Position numbers and translations under genes: made by a program. A DNA stretch of 64,000 nt from an uncultured Bacteroidaceae bacterium (lineage in GTDB: Bacteria; Bacteroidota; Bacteroidia; Bacteroidales; Bacteroidaceae), in the NCBI GenBank assembly GCA_944320955.1, contig CALUJL010000006.1, positions 28,279 through 92,278 of the forward strand, given 5' to 3'. This document shows, one piece after another, positions 51,176-59,586 of the stretch; the stretch's first letter is position 1; each line of letters opens with the position of its first letter. Under the pieces are notes generated by a model. The model searched no databases, was not told where the DNA came from, and saw nothing but the letters and a program-made list of their open reading frames with translations.

Positions 51176-51185
51176 CCGCAGGGCG

Positions 51186-52337
51186 CTACCTCCCCCGCTC
51201 GTAGCGCCGGCAGAAGCCGAGCAGCAGGACGAAGCCCACCAATGCAAAGGGCGCGCCCACGAGTGCCGGGTAGCGGAACGAAAGGCCGTGCTCCATGGGC
51301 AGGCCGCCGCAGTAGGCACCCAGCGCATTGCCCAGGTTGAAGGCTATCTGCACGCAGGCCGCCCCCAGCATTTCCCCGCCGGGAGCGTGGCGCACGAGCA
51401 GCACCTGCTGCGGCGCGCTCACCGCGAAAAGGCAAGCCGTGCAGCCGCACATGAGCACCGCCGTAAGCCACCCCACCGGCGCCAGCGCATAAATGAGCAG
51501 AAGCACGAGCGCCGCCACGCCCTGCGTGCAGGCCGCCACGTGCCCGGGCTGGAAGCGGTCGGACAAACGCCCGCTCACCAGATTGCCCACCACCATGCCG
51601 AATCCGGCCAAGATCATCAGCGCCGTGACAGTCTCCTGCGGGAAACCGCTCACTTGCGTAAGCAACGGGCTGACATAGCTGTACCAACAGAAGATTCCCC
51701 CGTTGCCCAGGACCGTGGCCCCCAGCACCAGCCACGGCGCGCCGCTGCGCAGGAAGCGGAACTGCCCCCGGAATCCGCCCCGGTCGGGCAGGCTCTCCAC
51801 CTGGGGCACCCAGCGCCATATATAATAGATGATGAGCAAACTGACGCAGACGACGAGCAAAAACGGAAAGCGCCAGGAGATGTGGCTGCTCAGTGCAGTG
51901 CCGAGCGGAACTCCGAAGAGGTTTGCCACGGTCATGCCTGCAATCATGATGGAAACCGCTTCCGAACCGTGCCGTTCGTCGGCCAGTTTCATGGCCACGA
52001 TGGAGGCCACTCCGAAATAGGCCCCGTGCGGCAGGCCGGAAATGAAGCGCGCCGCGAGCAGAGTCCCGTAGTTCGGGGCCAGGGCGGCGCAGAGATTGCC
52101 CACGAAGATAAGCCCGCCGAGCGCCAGCAGGATGCCTTTCAGCGGAAAGCGCCGCGCCAGCGTCAGCATCGGCGCGCCGAAACAGACGCCCAGTGCATAG
52201 GCCGATATCAAATGTCCCGCGCGCGGGATGCTTACCCCAAGGCTTCTTGCCACATCGGGCAGGATTCCCATCATGACGAACTCGGCAATTCCCAGCCCGA
52301 GCGTGCCGAATGCCAAAGCTACTAAACTCTTTTTCAT
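51186..52337 (-). CDS. MFS transporter, AraJ/drug-proton antiporter type
   Basis: Inner membrane exporter of 383 residues with twelve hydrophobic segments. The opening LVALAFGTLGLGIAEFVMMG and DVARSLGVSIPRAGHLISAY match the AraJ/YdhP group (DHA1). The MFS loop motif appears as TLARRFPLKGILLALG after segment 2. Substrate unknown; members export sugars or drugs. It is transcribed alone, with the lipoprotein gene upstream on the same strand separated by palindromic units. Confidence 0.92.
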   Translation of the reverse strand: MKKSLVALAFGTLGLGIAEFVMMGILPDVARSLGVSIPRAGHLISAYALGVCFGAPMLTLARRFPLKGILLALGGLIFVGNLCAALAPNYGTLLAARFISGLPHGAYFGVASIVAMKLADERHGSEAVSIMIAGMTVANLFGVPLGTALSSHISWRFPFLLVVCVSLLIIYYIWRWVPQVESLPDRGGFRGQFRFLRSGAPWLVLGATVLGNGGIFCWYSYVSPLLTQVSGFPQETVTALMILAGFGMVVGNLVSGRLSDRFQPGHVAACTQGVAALVLLLIYALAPVGWLTAVLMCGCTACLFAVSAPQQVLLVRHAPGGEMLGAACVQIAFNLGNALGAYCGGLPMEHGLSFRYPALVGAPFALVGFVLLLGFCRRYERGR

Positions 52338-52429
52338 ACCTTATCAAGAACTTTTCTGATTTTTGCGGGCGCAAAATTACTGCTTCCCGCAGGAATACGA
52401 AAGAGAAACGCCCCGGCAGGCCCAAATTC

Positions 52430-52506
52430 CATGCAGCACTTTACGGGAAAAGCCCCGCATCTTTTCCAGAAAAGTTGCAGGGCTTTTTCCCAAAAGGTGC
52501 AGCGCA
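52430..52506. repeat. Three degenerate 22-bp palindromic units
   Basis: Units such as GAAAAGTTGCAGGGCTTTTT just downstream of the lipoprotein stop, probably serving as its terminator. Confidence 0.8.
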
Positions 52507-52513
52507 AAGGCGC

Positions 52514-52873
52514 TCAACGCTCGCGGCCGTAGCGCAGGAGGAGGGAGCCTTTCTGCAAAATGAGGCTGTCCCCGTCCACCGAGCGCAGGAGCAACGTGTC
52601 GGCGAAGGGCAGGGTCTGCCCGTTCCCGATGCTCTTTCCCCTCAGGACGAGCAGGCCGTCCCCAGTTTCCTCCCAGGCCTCGTATTGCAAAGTGGCCATG
52701 TTGATGGACGAGGCCGTACCGTCTTCCGCCAGGCGGAAGCCCTGGTTTTGCTGCTCCATGCCGGGGACGGGCTGCACCCACCCGCCGACCAGCGGCGAAA
52801 CCTCCTGCCCGCCGCTGCAGGCAGCCATGCACAGAGAGGCGAGGGCTGCTGCGGCAATCGTTTTCAGTTGCAT
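52514..52873 (-). CDS. Lipocalin-like lipoprotein
   Basis: 119 residues from the ATG at 52873 (MQLKTIAAAALASLCMAACS). Lipobox CMAAC gives a lipidated Cys near residue 19. The mature part is one small beta-barrel-like domain: LVGGWVQPVPGMEQQNQGF, DGTASSINMATLQYEAWEE, LRGKSIGNGQTLPFADTLLL. This matches the lipocalin-like proteins common in Bacteroides. Probable location: periplasmic face of the outer membrane or cell surface. Ligand unknown. The frame upstream of 52873 is not conserved-looking and is rejected. Confidence 0.85.
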   Translation of the reverse strand: MQLKTIAAAALASLCMAACSGGQEVSPLVGGWVQPVPGMEQQNQGFRLAEDGTASSINMATLQYEAWEETGDGLLVLRGKSIGNGQTLPFADTLLLRSVDGDSLILQKGSLLLRYGRER

Positions 52874-52967
52874 AGTAGAATCGTTTTTGGTTTGCCCCGC
52901 AAATTTAGGGCCCTGCCCCTTCCGTGCCAAAGGACACACGCGCTTTTGCCGGAATCCTTGACCTAAG

Positions 52968-53561
52968 TCAAGAAATGCCGCCCCCGGCCGTGTCCCTCCC
53001 CAGCAGGGAGGTGCGCATCCGGCTGAGCGTCTCCGGCCGCACCCCTACGTAAGAGGCTATCTCGCGCAGCGAAACGCGGTCGAATATGCCGGGGAAGCGG
53101 GCCTTCAGCCCGAGGTAGCGCTCCATGGGCGTGGTGCAGGCCAGGGAAAGGGCCAGCTGCAAATGGCGGTAGGCCAGTATGTCGACAAATTTCCGCACGT
53201 AGGTCTGCCCGCCCACCGTCTGCTGGAAAAACGAAAGATGCTCCCCCATGCGTATCACGGCCAGGGCCGACTCCTCCAGGGCGCAGATGTCCAGCGGCGC
53301 GGGGCAGGAGTTGCGCGCGGCGGCGTAGCTGGCCACAAACTCGCCCTCGAAGGAAAAATCGAAAATGCGCTCGTGCAGCCGCTCGTCGGGGCGGACATAC
53401 TTGAATCCGCCCCGCACGATGTAGGCTATCTCGTCCGTCCTTTCGCCGCGGCGCACGAAGCATTCGCCCCGCCTCAGCCGCCGCCGCTCCCCTTTGCCCA
53501 GTATGAGCTGCCGGAGAGCGGCCAGCTCGGCGTCCGGAGTATAGAGGCTTGCGTGGTCCAT
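52968..53561 (-). CDS. Crp/Fnr family transcriptional regulator
   Basis: 197 residues: N-terminal cyclic-nucleotide-binding-like beta-roll (about 20-115; LRRGECFVRRGERTDEIAYI, VRGGFKYVRPDERLHERIF) and a C-terminal helix-turn-helix (about 150-190; RVSLREIASYVGVRPETLSR). No Cys cluster for an iron-sulphur centre, so not an FNR-type oxygen sensor. Bacteroidetes proteins of this type usually have unknown effectors. Lies 16 bases after the CotH-like gene's stop on the opposite reading order (it is downstream of that gene on the same strand). Confidence 0.9.
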   Translation of the reverse strand: MDHASLYTPDAELAALRQLILGKGERRRLRRGECFVRRGERTDEIAYIVRGGFKYVRPDERLHERIFDFSFEGEFVASYAAARNSCPAPLDICALEESALAVIRMGEHLSFFQQTVGGQTYVRKFVDILAYRHLQLALSLACTTPMERYLGLKARFPGIFDRVSLREIASYVGVRPETLSRMRTSLLGRDTAGGGIS

Positions 53562-53577
53562 GCCGCAGGGGAACGGT

Positions 53578-55656
53578 TTATTTGGCGAACTTCAGGCTGC
53601 GCGCCGTGCTGCCGTCCGTCCAGGAGAGGACGTAGACTCCCGCGGGCAAGTGGCCCACGGAGAGGGGCTCCGTGCTGCGGCCCGTGAGGCAGAGACGCCC
53701 GTCGGCCGAGAAGACGCGCACCTCCGCGTCGGGCACTCCGGCCGTGCCGCCGCCCACGTGTTCGGGGGCAAAGCGCAACTGCTGCGCCACGGGGTCGAAC
53801 CAGACGGCATACTGCAGGTCGGCTGCGGGGCTGCCGATGCCGGTATCCACGGGGCGCGGCTCGGTTTTCTCCACATACCACTGGCGGTTGAGGCTCACTT
53901 CGTTGCGCTCGTCGTTGGTGTAGCTGATGACGGGGTTGCCCTCGCCGGCAGAACCGCCGGAGTTGTTGATGGCCAGGTCCGTGGCTTTGTTGATGAAGGC
54001 GTAGACGTTGCCCGTGCTCACGGCGTCGATGAGCCAGAGTTGGCGCTCGTCCGTCTCGTCGAGGGGCTGCTGCTGGAGCTGGGAGCCCGTGACGTATTGC
54101 CCGCCGCTCTGCCGCGCCACGTCCGTCATGGCCAGGCCGCTGCCGGAATTCACTATGCGCACGTACTCGCCGATGCCCGCGCTCTCGATTTCCCACTGCT
54201 GGGAGAGGCGGCCGGAGATGGCGCTTTCCATGACGAGGCCCGCACCCGCCGCGGTTTCCTGCCCCGCAACGGCCAGGAGCTTGCCGCTCCCTTTGTTGGA
54301 GATGCGGTAGTAGAAGGATTCATCCACGACGAAAGGCTCCGACTCCGGCTCCTCGGGCGGCACATTGCTGGAGGCCATGGAGGCAAAAGTGGCCGTCAGG
54401 TAGTCGGTATGGGTGCGGATAAATTGTTTCAGATAGTCCACTCCTTCCTGGTAGGTGGAGAAGAGTTGGATTTCGTTGTAGACCCGTTGGCCGATGGGCC
54501 AGATGGAAAAATTCTCGGCCTGCGACTTGCGGAGCACGGCGGCCATGCTGTCGACATAGTGGCACAGGTGTTCTTCGATTCCCGCCGCCACGAGTTCTTT
54601 CCAGCGGGCGTCTACGGCATCGGCGAACCAGGGGTCTTCCCACATGCGCTTGACCCAAATCTTCGTAAGGTCGCTGCCGAAGCCGGCATCGAGCATGAGT
54701 TTTTGCGAAACGTCGCCCACGCGGTTGCAATTGTTGAAGGCTATGTCGTGATCCCACATGGGCCCGAAAAATAAGCGCTCGTCCCCTTGGTCTTTGGAGA
54801 GGTAGGTGCTCCAGAAACCGTCGACGTTTCCGGTATATTCGGTAGCGATATACCAATTTATGAGGGAAGTTGTGTCCACAAGTGCCCGGTATCCTGCCTG
54901 CGGGTCTGCAAATTGGTCAGAAAAGAGGAGGTCTTCGAACTTTTGGACATGCGCGGCTATGTAGTTCTTCTGCGCTTCTACGATTTCATCGTCGTCGGGG
55001 TACTTCACGGTGATGAGCAAATTCTTGCCGGTGCGGAAGTAGACCGGCTCGGAGGTGGCGAATCCGTCCACTTCGAGCAGGTATCCGCCCGAAATGTCGG
55101 CCCCTTCGGGCAGGGGATAGTCCTGTTCGGCCACGTCGACGCGCTTCTTCCGGACCTCCACCTGGTCGGAAATCTGGTAATTGCCCTGGTATTTTCCGTT
55201 CAGATACAGGTCTACGAACCGCGCGGCGGCATTGAAGGGCATGCCCATGAAGCGCCCCATCTCGGAAGCCACGGCGTTCCGCAGCAGAGTCTTGTCGGCA
55301 TGGTTGGCCAGGAGCGTCCAACTCTTGGCGTTCGCATGGTCTTCGCCCAGGAAGCGTTCCTTCTCTTCGAATTTTATGCGGTACGGCTTCTTGGCCAGGC
55401 CCCAGGTCGAGTTGCCCCGGCCGCGTATTTCCACTTTTTCATACTGCGCCGTGGAGTCGCCGTCCACATAGGTGAGCGTGGAGTTGATGTAGTCTTCCTT
55501 GCTTACGATGGGGGCGCCGCCCTCGGTCTCTATGTAAAGCGTGGGAAGGTCGGTCAGTTGCGGCCGGTCGGGCTGCACGTCTTGCGCGCCGGCCTGCGGG
55601 GCGAAGCCGAGGAGGCCGGCGAGGAGCGGCAATAGGGGTAGTCCTTTTTTCATCAT
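53578..55656 (-). CDS. CotH-like secreted protein with lectin-like domain and C-terminal sorting domain
   Basis: 692 residues with a signal peptide ending near GAQDVQ. CotH family (atypical protein kinase fold; spore coat kinase CotH is the founding member): GRGNSTWGLAKKPYRIKFEE, SWTLLANHADKTLLRNAVAS, YLNGKYQGNYQISDQVEV, FFGPMWDHDIAFNN. From about residue 455 a ricin-B-like carbohydrate-binding domain follows (YRISNKGSGKLLAVAGQET, SQQWEIESAG). The end (EVRVFSADGRLCLTGRS, GHLPAGVYVLSW) is a type IX secretion sorting domain. Possibly cell-surface. ATG at 55656 or 55653. Substrate unknown. Confidence 0.9.
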   Translation of the reverse strand: MMKKGLPLLPLLAGLLGFAPQAGAQDVQPDRPQLTDLPTLYIETEGGAPIVSKEDYINSTLTYVDGDSTAQYEKVEIRGRGNSTWGLAKKPYRIKFEEKERFLGEDHANAKSWTLLANHADKTLLRNAVASEMGRFMGMPFNAAARFVDLYLNGKYQGNYQISDQVEVRKKRVDVAEQDYPLPEGADISGGYLLEVDGFATSEPVYFRTGKNLLITVKYPDDDEIVEAQKNYIAAHVQKFEDLLFSDQFADPQAGYRALVDTTSLINWYIATEYTGNVDGFWSTYLSKDQGDERLFFGPMWDHDIAFNNCNRVGDVSQKLMLDAGFGSDLTKIWVKRMWEDPWFADAVDARWKELVAAGIEEHLCHYVDSMAAVLRKSQAENFSIWPIGQRVYNEIQLFSTYQEGVDYLKQFIRTHTDYLTATFASMASSNVPPEEPESEPFVVDESFYYRISNKGSGKLLAVAGQETAAGAGLVMESAISGRLSQQWEIESAGIGEYVRIVNSGSGLAMTDVARQSGGQYVTGSQLQQQPLDETDERQLWLIDAVSTGNVYAFINKATDLAINNSGGSAGEGNPVISYTNDERNEVSLNRQWYVEKTEPRPVDTGIGSPAADLQYAVWFDPVAQQLRFAPEHVGGGTAGVPDAEVRVFSADGRLCLTGRSTEPLSVGHLPAGVYVLSWTDGSTARSLKFAK

Positions 55657-55844
55657 AGTATTAAGGGGATAAGGGCGCGCCCTGCCTCCCCGTGGAGGGA
55701 CATGGGGCGCACCGGTGTGAAACACTGTTGTACTTACCGGCAAAGATAGGCAGCAAAGGCCGAAAACCCAAGCGGAAGAGGGAAAAAGATATGCCTCCTC
55801 CTGCCATTCCCCCCGCAAGGAGGCGGGAGAAGCGGCAGCGGGGA

Positions 55845-55888
55845 AAAGAAAAAGTTGCAGGGCTTTCCGGAAAAAGCGCTGCAACTTT
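55845..55888 (-). terminator. dapB terminator built from palindromic units
   Basis: AAAGTTGCAG (55851-55860) pairs with CTGCAACTTT (55879-55888); a T-rich tail follows on the minus strand. Confidence 0.82.
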
Positions 55889-55925
55889 CCGGGAAAAGCG
55901 CCGGGGCTTTTCCCGCAGGGCGGCG
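55845..55925. repeat. Three 22-bp palindromic units
   Basis: Units between dapB and the CotH gene, including CCGGAAAAAGCGCTGCAACT and GGGAAAAGCGCCGGGGCTTT. Confidence 0.85.
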
Positions 55926-55938
55926 GGGGAAGCGCCGC

Positions 55939-56658
55939 TCAGAAGTCGAACAAATCGCCAATCGTGAAGAACCCCTGGCGGGAGGCGAGGAACTCTGCGG
56001 CGAGGACGGCCCCCAAGGCGAAACCGCGGCGGCTCTTTGCGTCGTGAGTGATGACGATGCGGTCGGCTTCGCTCTCGTACCGGATGGTGTGGATGCCGGG
56101 CACTTCGCCCTCGCGTATGCTGCGGATGCCCAGTTCGTCCGGCGCTTTCGCTTCGCCCTTCACCCACTTATCCTTGCGCGAGAGCTCCGAAAGGATGCCT
56201 TCGGCCAGGGTAATGGCCGTCCCGCTCGGGGCGTCGAGCTTGTGGACGTGGTGCGTTTCGGTCATCGACACGTCGTAATCCGGGAAACGCTCCATGATTT
56301 TGGCCAGATACTTGCTGACGGCCGAGAAAACGGCCACGCCCAGGCTGAAATTGGACGACCAGAGAATCGTCTTGCCCTGCTCCGCACAGATCCGGCGCAA
56401 CTCGGCCTCGTGGTCGGCATACCAGCCGGTACTGCCGGAGACCACCTTGCATCCGGCCTCGAAGCAGCGCATCACATTGTCGTAAGCGGCTGCGGGAGCC
56501 GTGAACTCTATGGCCACTTCGGCCGAACGGAAGGCCTCGGACTGGAAATCCCCGCGGTTGTCGACATCGATGATGGAGACGATTTCATGACCGCGGCTGC
56601 GCGCGATCTCCTCGATCATATGGCCCATTTTGCCATATCCTACTAATGCTATTTTCAT
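55939..56658 (-). CDS. dapB: 4-hydroxy-tetrahydrodipicolinate reductase
   Basis: Second committed enzyme of the diaminopimelate/lysine pathway, needed for peptidoglycan. 239 residues. The dinucleotide turn is GYGKMGHMIEEIA at the N-terminus; the active-site signature is ETHHVHKLDAPSGTAITLAE near residue 135. The Bacteroidetes form is shorter than the enterobacterial one, as here. Transcribed alone on the minus strand, with a TACCTTTG box at 56687-56680 as the probable -7 element and a repeat-built terminator after it. Confidence 0.95.
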   Translation of the reverse strand: MKIALVGYGKMGHMIEEIARSRGHEIVSIIDVDNRGDFQSEAFRSAEVAIEFTAPAAAYDNVMRCFEAGCKVVSGSTGWYADHEAELRRICAEQGKTILWSSNFSLGVAVFSAVSKYLAKIMERFPDYDVSMTETHHVHKLDAPSGTAITLAEGILSELSRKDKWVKGEAKAPDELGIRSIREGEVPGIHTIRYESEADRIVITHDAKSRRGFALGAVLAAEFLASRQGFFTIGDLFDF

Positions 56659-56723
56659 AAATTACTGAGAGTTTTGCGCGCAAAGGTAGGGAAATAATGG
56701 CGGAATTGCCTACATTTGCGCCC

Positions 56724-58658
56724 ATGTTTGGGATGAAATCACGCTCCGCCCTGTCCCTCCTGCCGGCGCTCCTGCTGGTAGGGACGATTTCCGTATGCGC
56801 CTGGTTCTCCTCGTGCGCCAACATCGGCTCGCCCAACGGGGGGCCGACCGACGAAGAACCGCCCATCCTGCTCAAGACCGAGCCGGAAATGAACGTTACC
56901 AGCTATCAAGGCAAAAAAATCGAGATATATTTCGACGAATACGTCGTGGTGGAAAATCCTTCGGAGAAGGTGATTGTCTCGCCCCCGCAGCTCGAACCGC
57001 CCACAATCAGTACGCAAGCCACAAAGAAGCTTACCGTCACCCTGCAAGAGGAGCTCCTTCCGAACACGACGTACAGCATCGATTTTTCAGACGCCATCGT
57101 GGATAACAACGAGGGCAACCCCTTTGGCAGCTACGCCTTCACCTTTTCCACAGGAGAGGGCATCGACACGTTCCAAGTGGCGGGGCACGTGCTCTCGGCC
57201 GAGAACCTCGACCCGGTGAAGGGCATATACGTCGGCGCCTACCGCTTGGGGGACGGCGAAAAGGCCAATGCCGACTCTACCTTTTATACTACGAAACTGG
57301 AGCGGATCTCCCGCACCGACGCCTTCGGCTACTTCTGCATCCGCGGGATGGCGCAGGGCCGCTACCAGATTGTGGCGCTGCAAGACGGCGACCAGAACTT
57401 CCGTTTCAACCAAAAGAGCGAGCAAATCGGCTATCTGGACTCCGCCATTACGACAAGCTCCTACCCCGACACCCGCTTCGATACGCTCTGGGCCGACACG
57501 ATCACCGTAGATACCGTCTACCAGGTGCCCTACACGCACTTCACCCCCGACCGCCTTTTGCTGCGCGCCTTCAAGGAAGACGCCACGATGCTCTACCTGC
57601 GCAAGGCGGAGCGCCTCTACCCCAACCGCTTCCAGGTGTACTTCTCCTCCCCTTCCCCCGCACTGCCCCGCATCACGGGCCTCAACTTCGACGCGGAAGA
57701 CGCCTTCATCCTCGAAAAATCGCTCCACAACGACTCGCTCACCTACTGGCTCAAGGACACGCTCCTCTGCAAGATGGACACTTTGAGGCTGGCCATGGAG
57801 TATTTGCAGACCGACACGCTGGGAAATCTCACGCCGCTCACCGACACGCTCGCCCTGCCGGTGAAGCGCACCGTGGCCTCCGGCTACCAGCCGAAGGAGG
57901 AGAATAAGAAGAAGCGCAAGTGGTGGCAGAAAAACGACGAAGAGGAAGAAGAAGAGGAGCCCCAGATACAATACCTCTCCATGCGCCTCTCGCCGGGTTC
58001 GAGCATGGACATCCTGAGCAACATCACCATGAGTTTCACCGAGCCGGTGCAGGGCGTCGACCCCGCCTGCCTGCACCTCCTCGAGACGGCCCCAGAGGAT
58101 TCCGTGGCAAAGCCCAAGCCCTTCGTCCTCAGGCAGGACACGCTCAACATACGAAACTACTACATCCTGGCCGAATGGAACCCCGGCTACAGCTACAATC
58201 TGCAGGTGGATTCGGCCAGCATCTACGGCATCTACGGCCTTTTCAACAACAAGATGGAACTGAAAACGAAGATGAAGACCGAAGACGAATATGCCGCCCT
58301 CATGTTCCAGATCAGCCACATTCCCGACTCGGCGGCCTACGTGGAACTGCTCAGCGAGCAGGGAAAAGTCCAGCGCCGCACCCCCGTGGAGCGGAACCGC
58401 GCGGAGTTCTACTTCGTCAAGCCGGGAAAATACTACGCGCGCCTCGTCAGCGACCGCAACGGCAATGGCAAATGGGACACCGGCCTCTACCCTTCGCTCC
58501 AGCCCGAGCAGGTCTTCTACTTCCCCAAGAAGCTCGACCTGCGCGCCCTCTGGGACACAGAGGAAGACTGGGACCTCACCGCCCTGCCGCTCGACGAGCA
58601 GAAACCCGACCCGCTCAAGCCGCAAGAGTCGCGCCGCAGCAAGCAAAACGGCTACTGA
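56724..58658 (+). CDS. Ig-like domain lipoprotein
   Basis: 644 residues from the ATG at 56724; MKSRSALSLLPALLLVG at 56733 is an alternative. Lipobox at FSSCAN, followed by GSPNGGPTDEEPPILLKTEP, the opening of SbsA-type Ig-like lipoproteins of Bacteroidetes. An Ig-like domain (about 35-135; KKIEIYFDEYVVVENPSEKV), a carboxypeptidase-regulatory-like strand set (about 150-220) and a Glu-rich patch near residue 400 are visible. Probably outer-membrane attached. A TACATTTG box at 56710-56717 lies only 7-16 bases before the start codons, so the transcript may be almost leaderless. Confidence 0.85.
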   Translation: MFGMKSRSALSLLPALLLVGTISVCAWFSSCANIGSPNGGPTDEEPPILLKTEPEMNVTSYQGKKIEIYFDEYVVVENPSEKVIVSPPQLEPPTISTQATKKLTVTLQEELLPNTTYSIDFSDAIVDNNEGNPFGSYAFTFSTGEGIDTFQVAGHVLSAENLDPVKGIYVGAYRLGDGEKANADSTFYTTKLERISRTDAFGYFCIRGMAQGRYQIVALQDGDQNFRFNQKSEQIGYLDSAITTSSYPDTRFDTLWADTITVDTVYQVPYTHFTPDRLLLRAFKEDATMLYLRKAERLYPNRFQVYFSSPSPALPRITGLNFDAEDAFILEKSLHNDSLTYWLKDTLLCKMDTLRLAMEYLQTDTLGNLTPLTDTLALPVKRTVASGYQPKEENKKKRKWWQKNDEEEEEEEPQIQYLSMRLSPGSSMDILSNITMSFTEPVQGVDPACLHLLETAPEDSVAKPKPFVLRQDTLNIRNYYILAEWNPGYSYNLQVDSASIYGIYGLFNNKMELKTKMKTEDEYAALMFQISHIPDSAAYVELLSEQGKVQRRTPVERNRAEFYFVKPGKYYARLVSDRNGNGKWDTGLYPSLQPEQVFYFPKKLDLRALWDTEEDWDLTALPLDEQKPDPLKPQESRRSKQNGY

Positions 58659-58714
58659 CCGCCGCGCGCCGGAAACAAAGCCCCCGCCCATCCCTCCTTT
58701 TCCCCCGCAACACT

Positions 58715-59572
58715 ATGAAAAAAGCCCTGCCCCTTTTCGGAAAAAGTCCTGCCGCTTTCCGGCAAAAGTGCCGCACCTTTCTGCTCGCCGCCCTGCTGCT
58801 CCTGCCCCTCGGCGCCGCGGCGCAGTGCCCGCAGGAGAACGTCGCCTTCAAACCGGGCGAGGACATCCGCTACGACCTCTACTTCAACTGGAAATTCATC
58901 TGGAAGAAAGTGGGCACCGCGCGCTTCTTCACCCAGCTTGTACGCAGCAGCAGCGGAGAGCACTACCGCATCCGCCTCGTCACGGGCACGGCGGGATTCG
59001 TAGACCGCTTCTTCCGAATGCGCGACACCATCAGCTCCCTCACCACCCTCGACCTGCAACCCGTCTACTACCGCAAGGCAGCCGCCGAGGGAAAGAACTA
59101 CTACATCGACCAGGCACACTTCAGCTACTCCGGCAGCCGCGTCAGCGTAAAACTCCACCAGCGCAAGAACCTCCAGCACGACTACTATGGGGAATACGAC
59201 AGCACCCTCTGCGTCTTCGACATGCTCACCATCATGGCCCGCGCCCGCTCGTGGGATGCTTCCACGCTCCGCCCCGGCGACAAAATCCGATTCCTCATGG
59301 CCGACGGGGAAAACGTGGAGAAAGAACTCCTCCTCTACCGCGGCAAGGAGACCATCGAGTCCAAGGACGGGCACCACTACCGCTGCCTCGTCTTCTCCTT
59401 CTATGAGGACAACGACGAAGACCGCGACCGCGAACTCATCCGCTTCTTCATCACCGACGACCGGAACCACCTCCCCATCCGGCTCGACATGAACCTCAAT
59501 TTCGGCTCGGCCAAAGCATTCATGCACACCGTGCGGGGCAACCGCTACCCGCTCACCGCACGGGTAAAATAA
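58715..59572 (+). CDS. DUF3108 family secreted protein with repeat-derived N-terminus
   Basis: 285 residues. DUF3108 proteins of Bacteroidetes are exported and of unknown function; features are FKPGEDIRYDLYFNWKFIWK, GTARFFTQLVRSSSGEHYRI, VYYRKAAAEGKNYYIDQAHF and the C-terminal FGSAKAFMHTVRGNRYPL. The signal peptide is unusually long: the first 22 residues (MKKALPLFGKSPAAFRQKCR) are read from three palindromic units, followed by the hydrophobic core LLAALLLLPLGAAAQ. An alternative start further in is not available before the hydrophobic core. It begins 56 bases after the Ig-like lipoprotein gene, likely one unit. Confidence 0.88.
   Translation: MKKALPLFGKSPAAFRQKCRTFLLAALLLLPLGAAAQCPQENVAFKPGEDIRYDLYFNWKFIWKKVGTARFFTQLVRSSSGEHYRIRLVTGTAGFVDRFFRMRDTISSLTTLDLQPVYYRKAAAEGKNYYIDQAHFSYSGSRVSVKLHQRKNLQHDYYGEYDSTLCVFDMLTIMARARSWDASTLRPGDKIRFLMADGENVEKELLLYRGKETIESKDGHHYRCLVFSFYEDNDEDRDRELIRFFITDDRNHLPIRLDMNLNFGSAKAFMHTVRGNRYPLTARVK
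58717..58778 (+). repeat. Three 22-bp palindromic units inside the DUF3108 coding start
   Basis: GAAAAAAGCCCTGCCCCTTT, GGAAAAAGTCCTGCCGCTTT and GGCAAAAGTGCCGCACCTTT in tandem, forming codons 1-22 of the gene. Confidence 0.85.
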
Positions 59573-59586
59573 GAAAGCCGCAGGGC

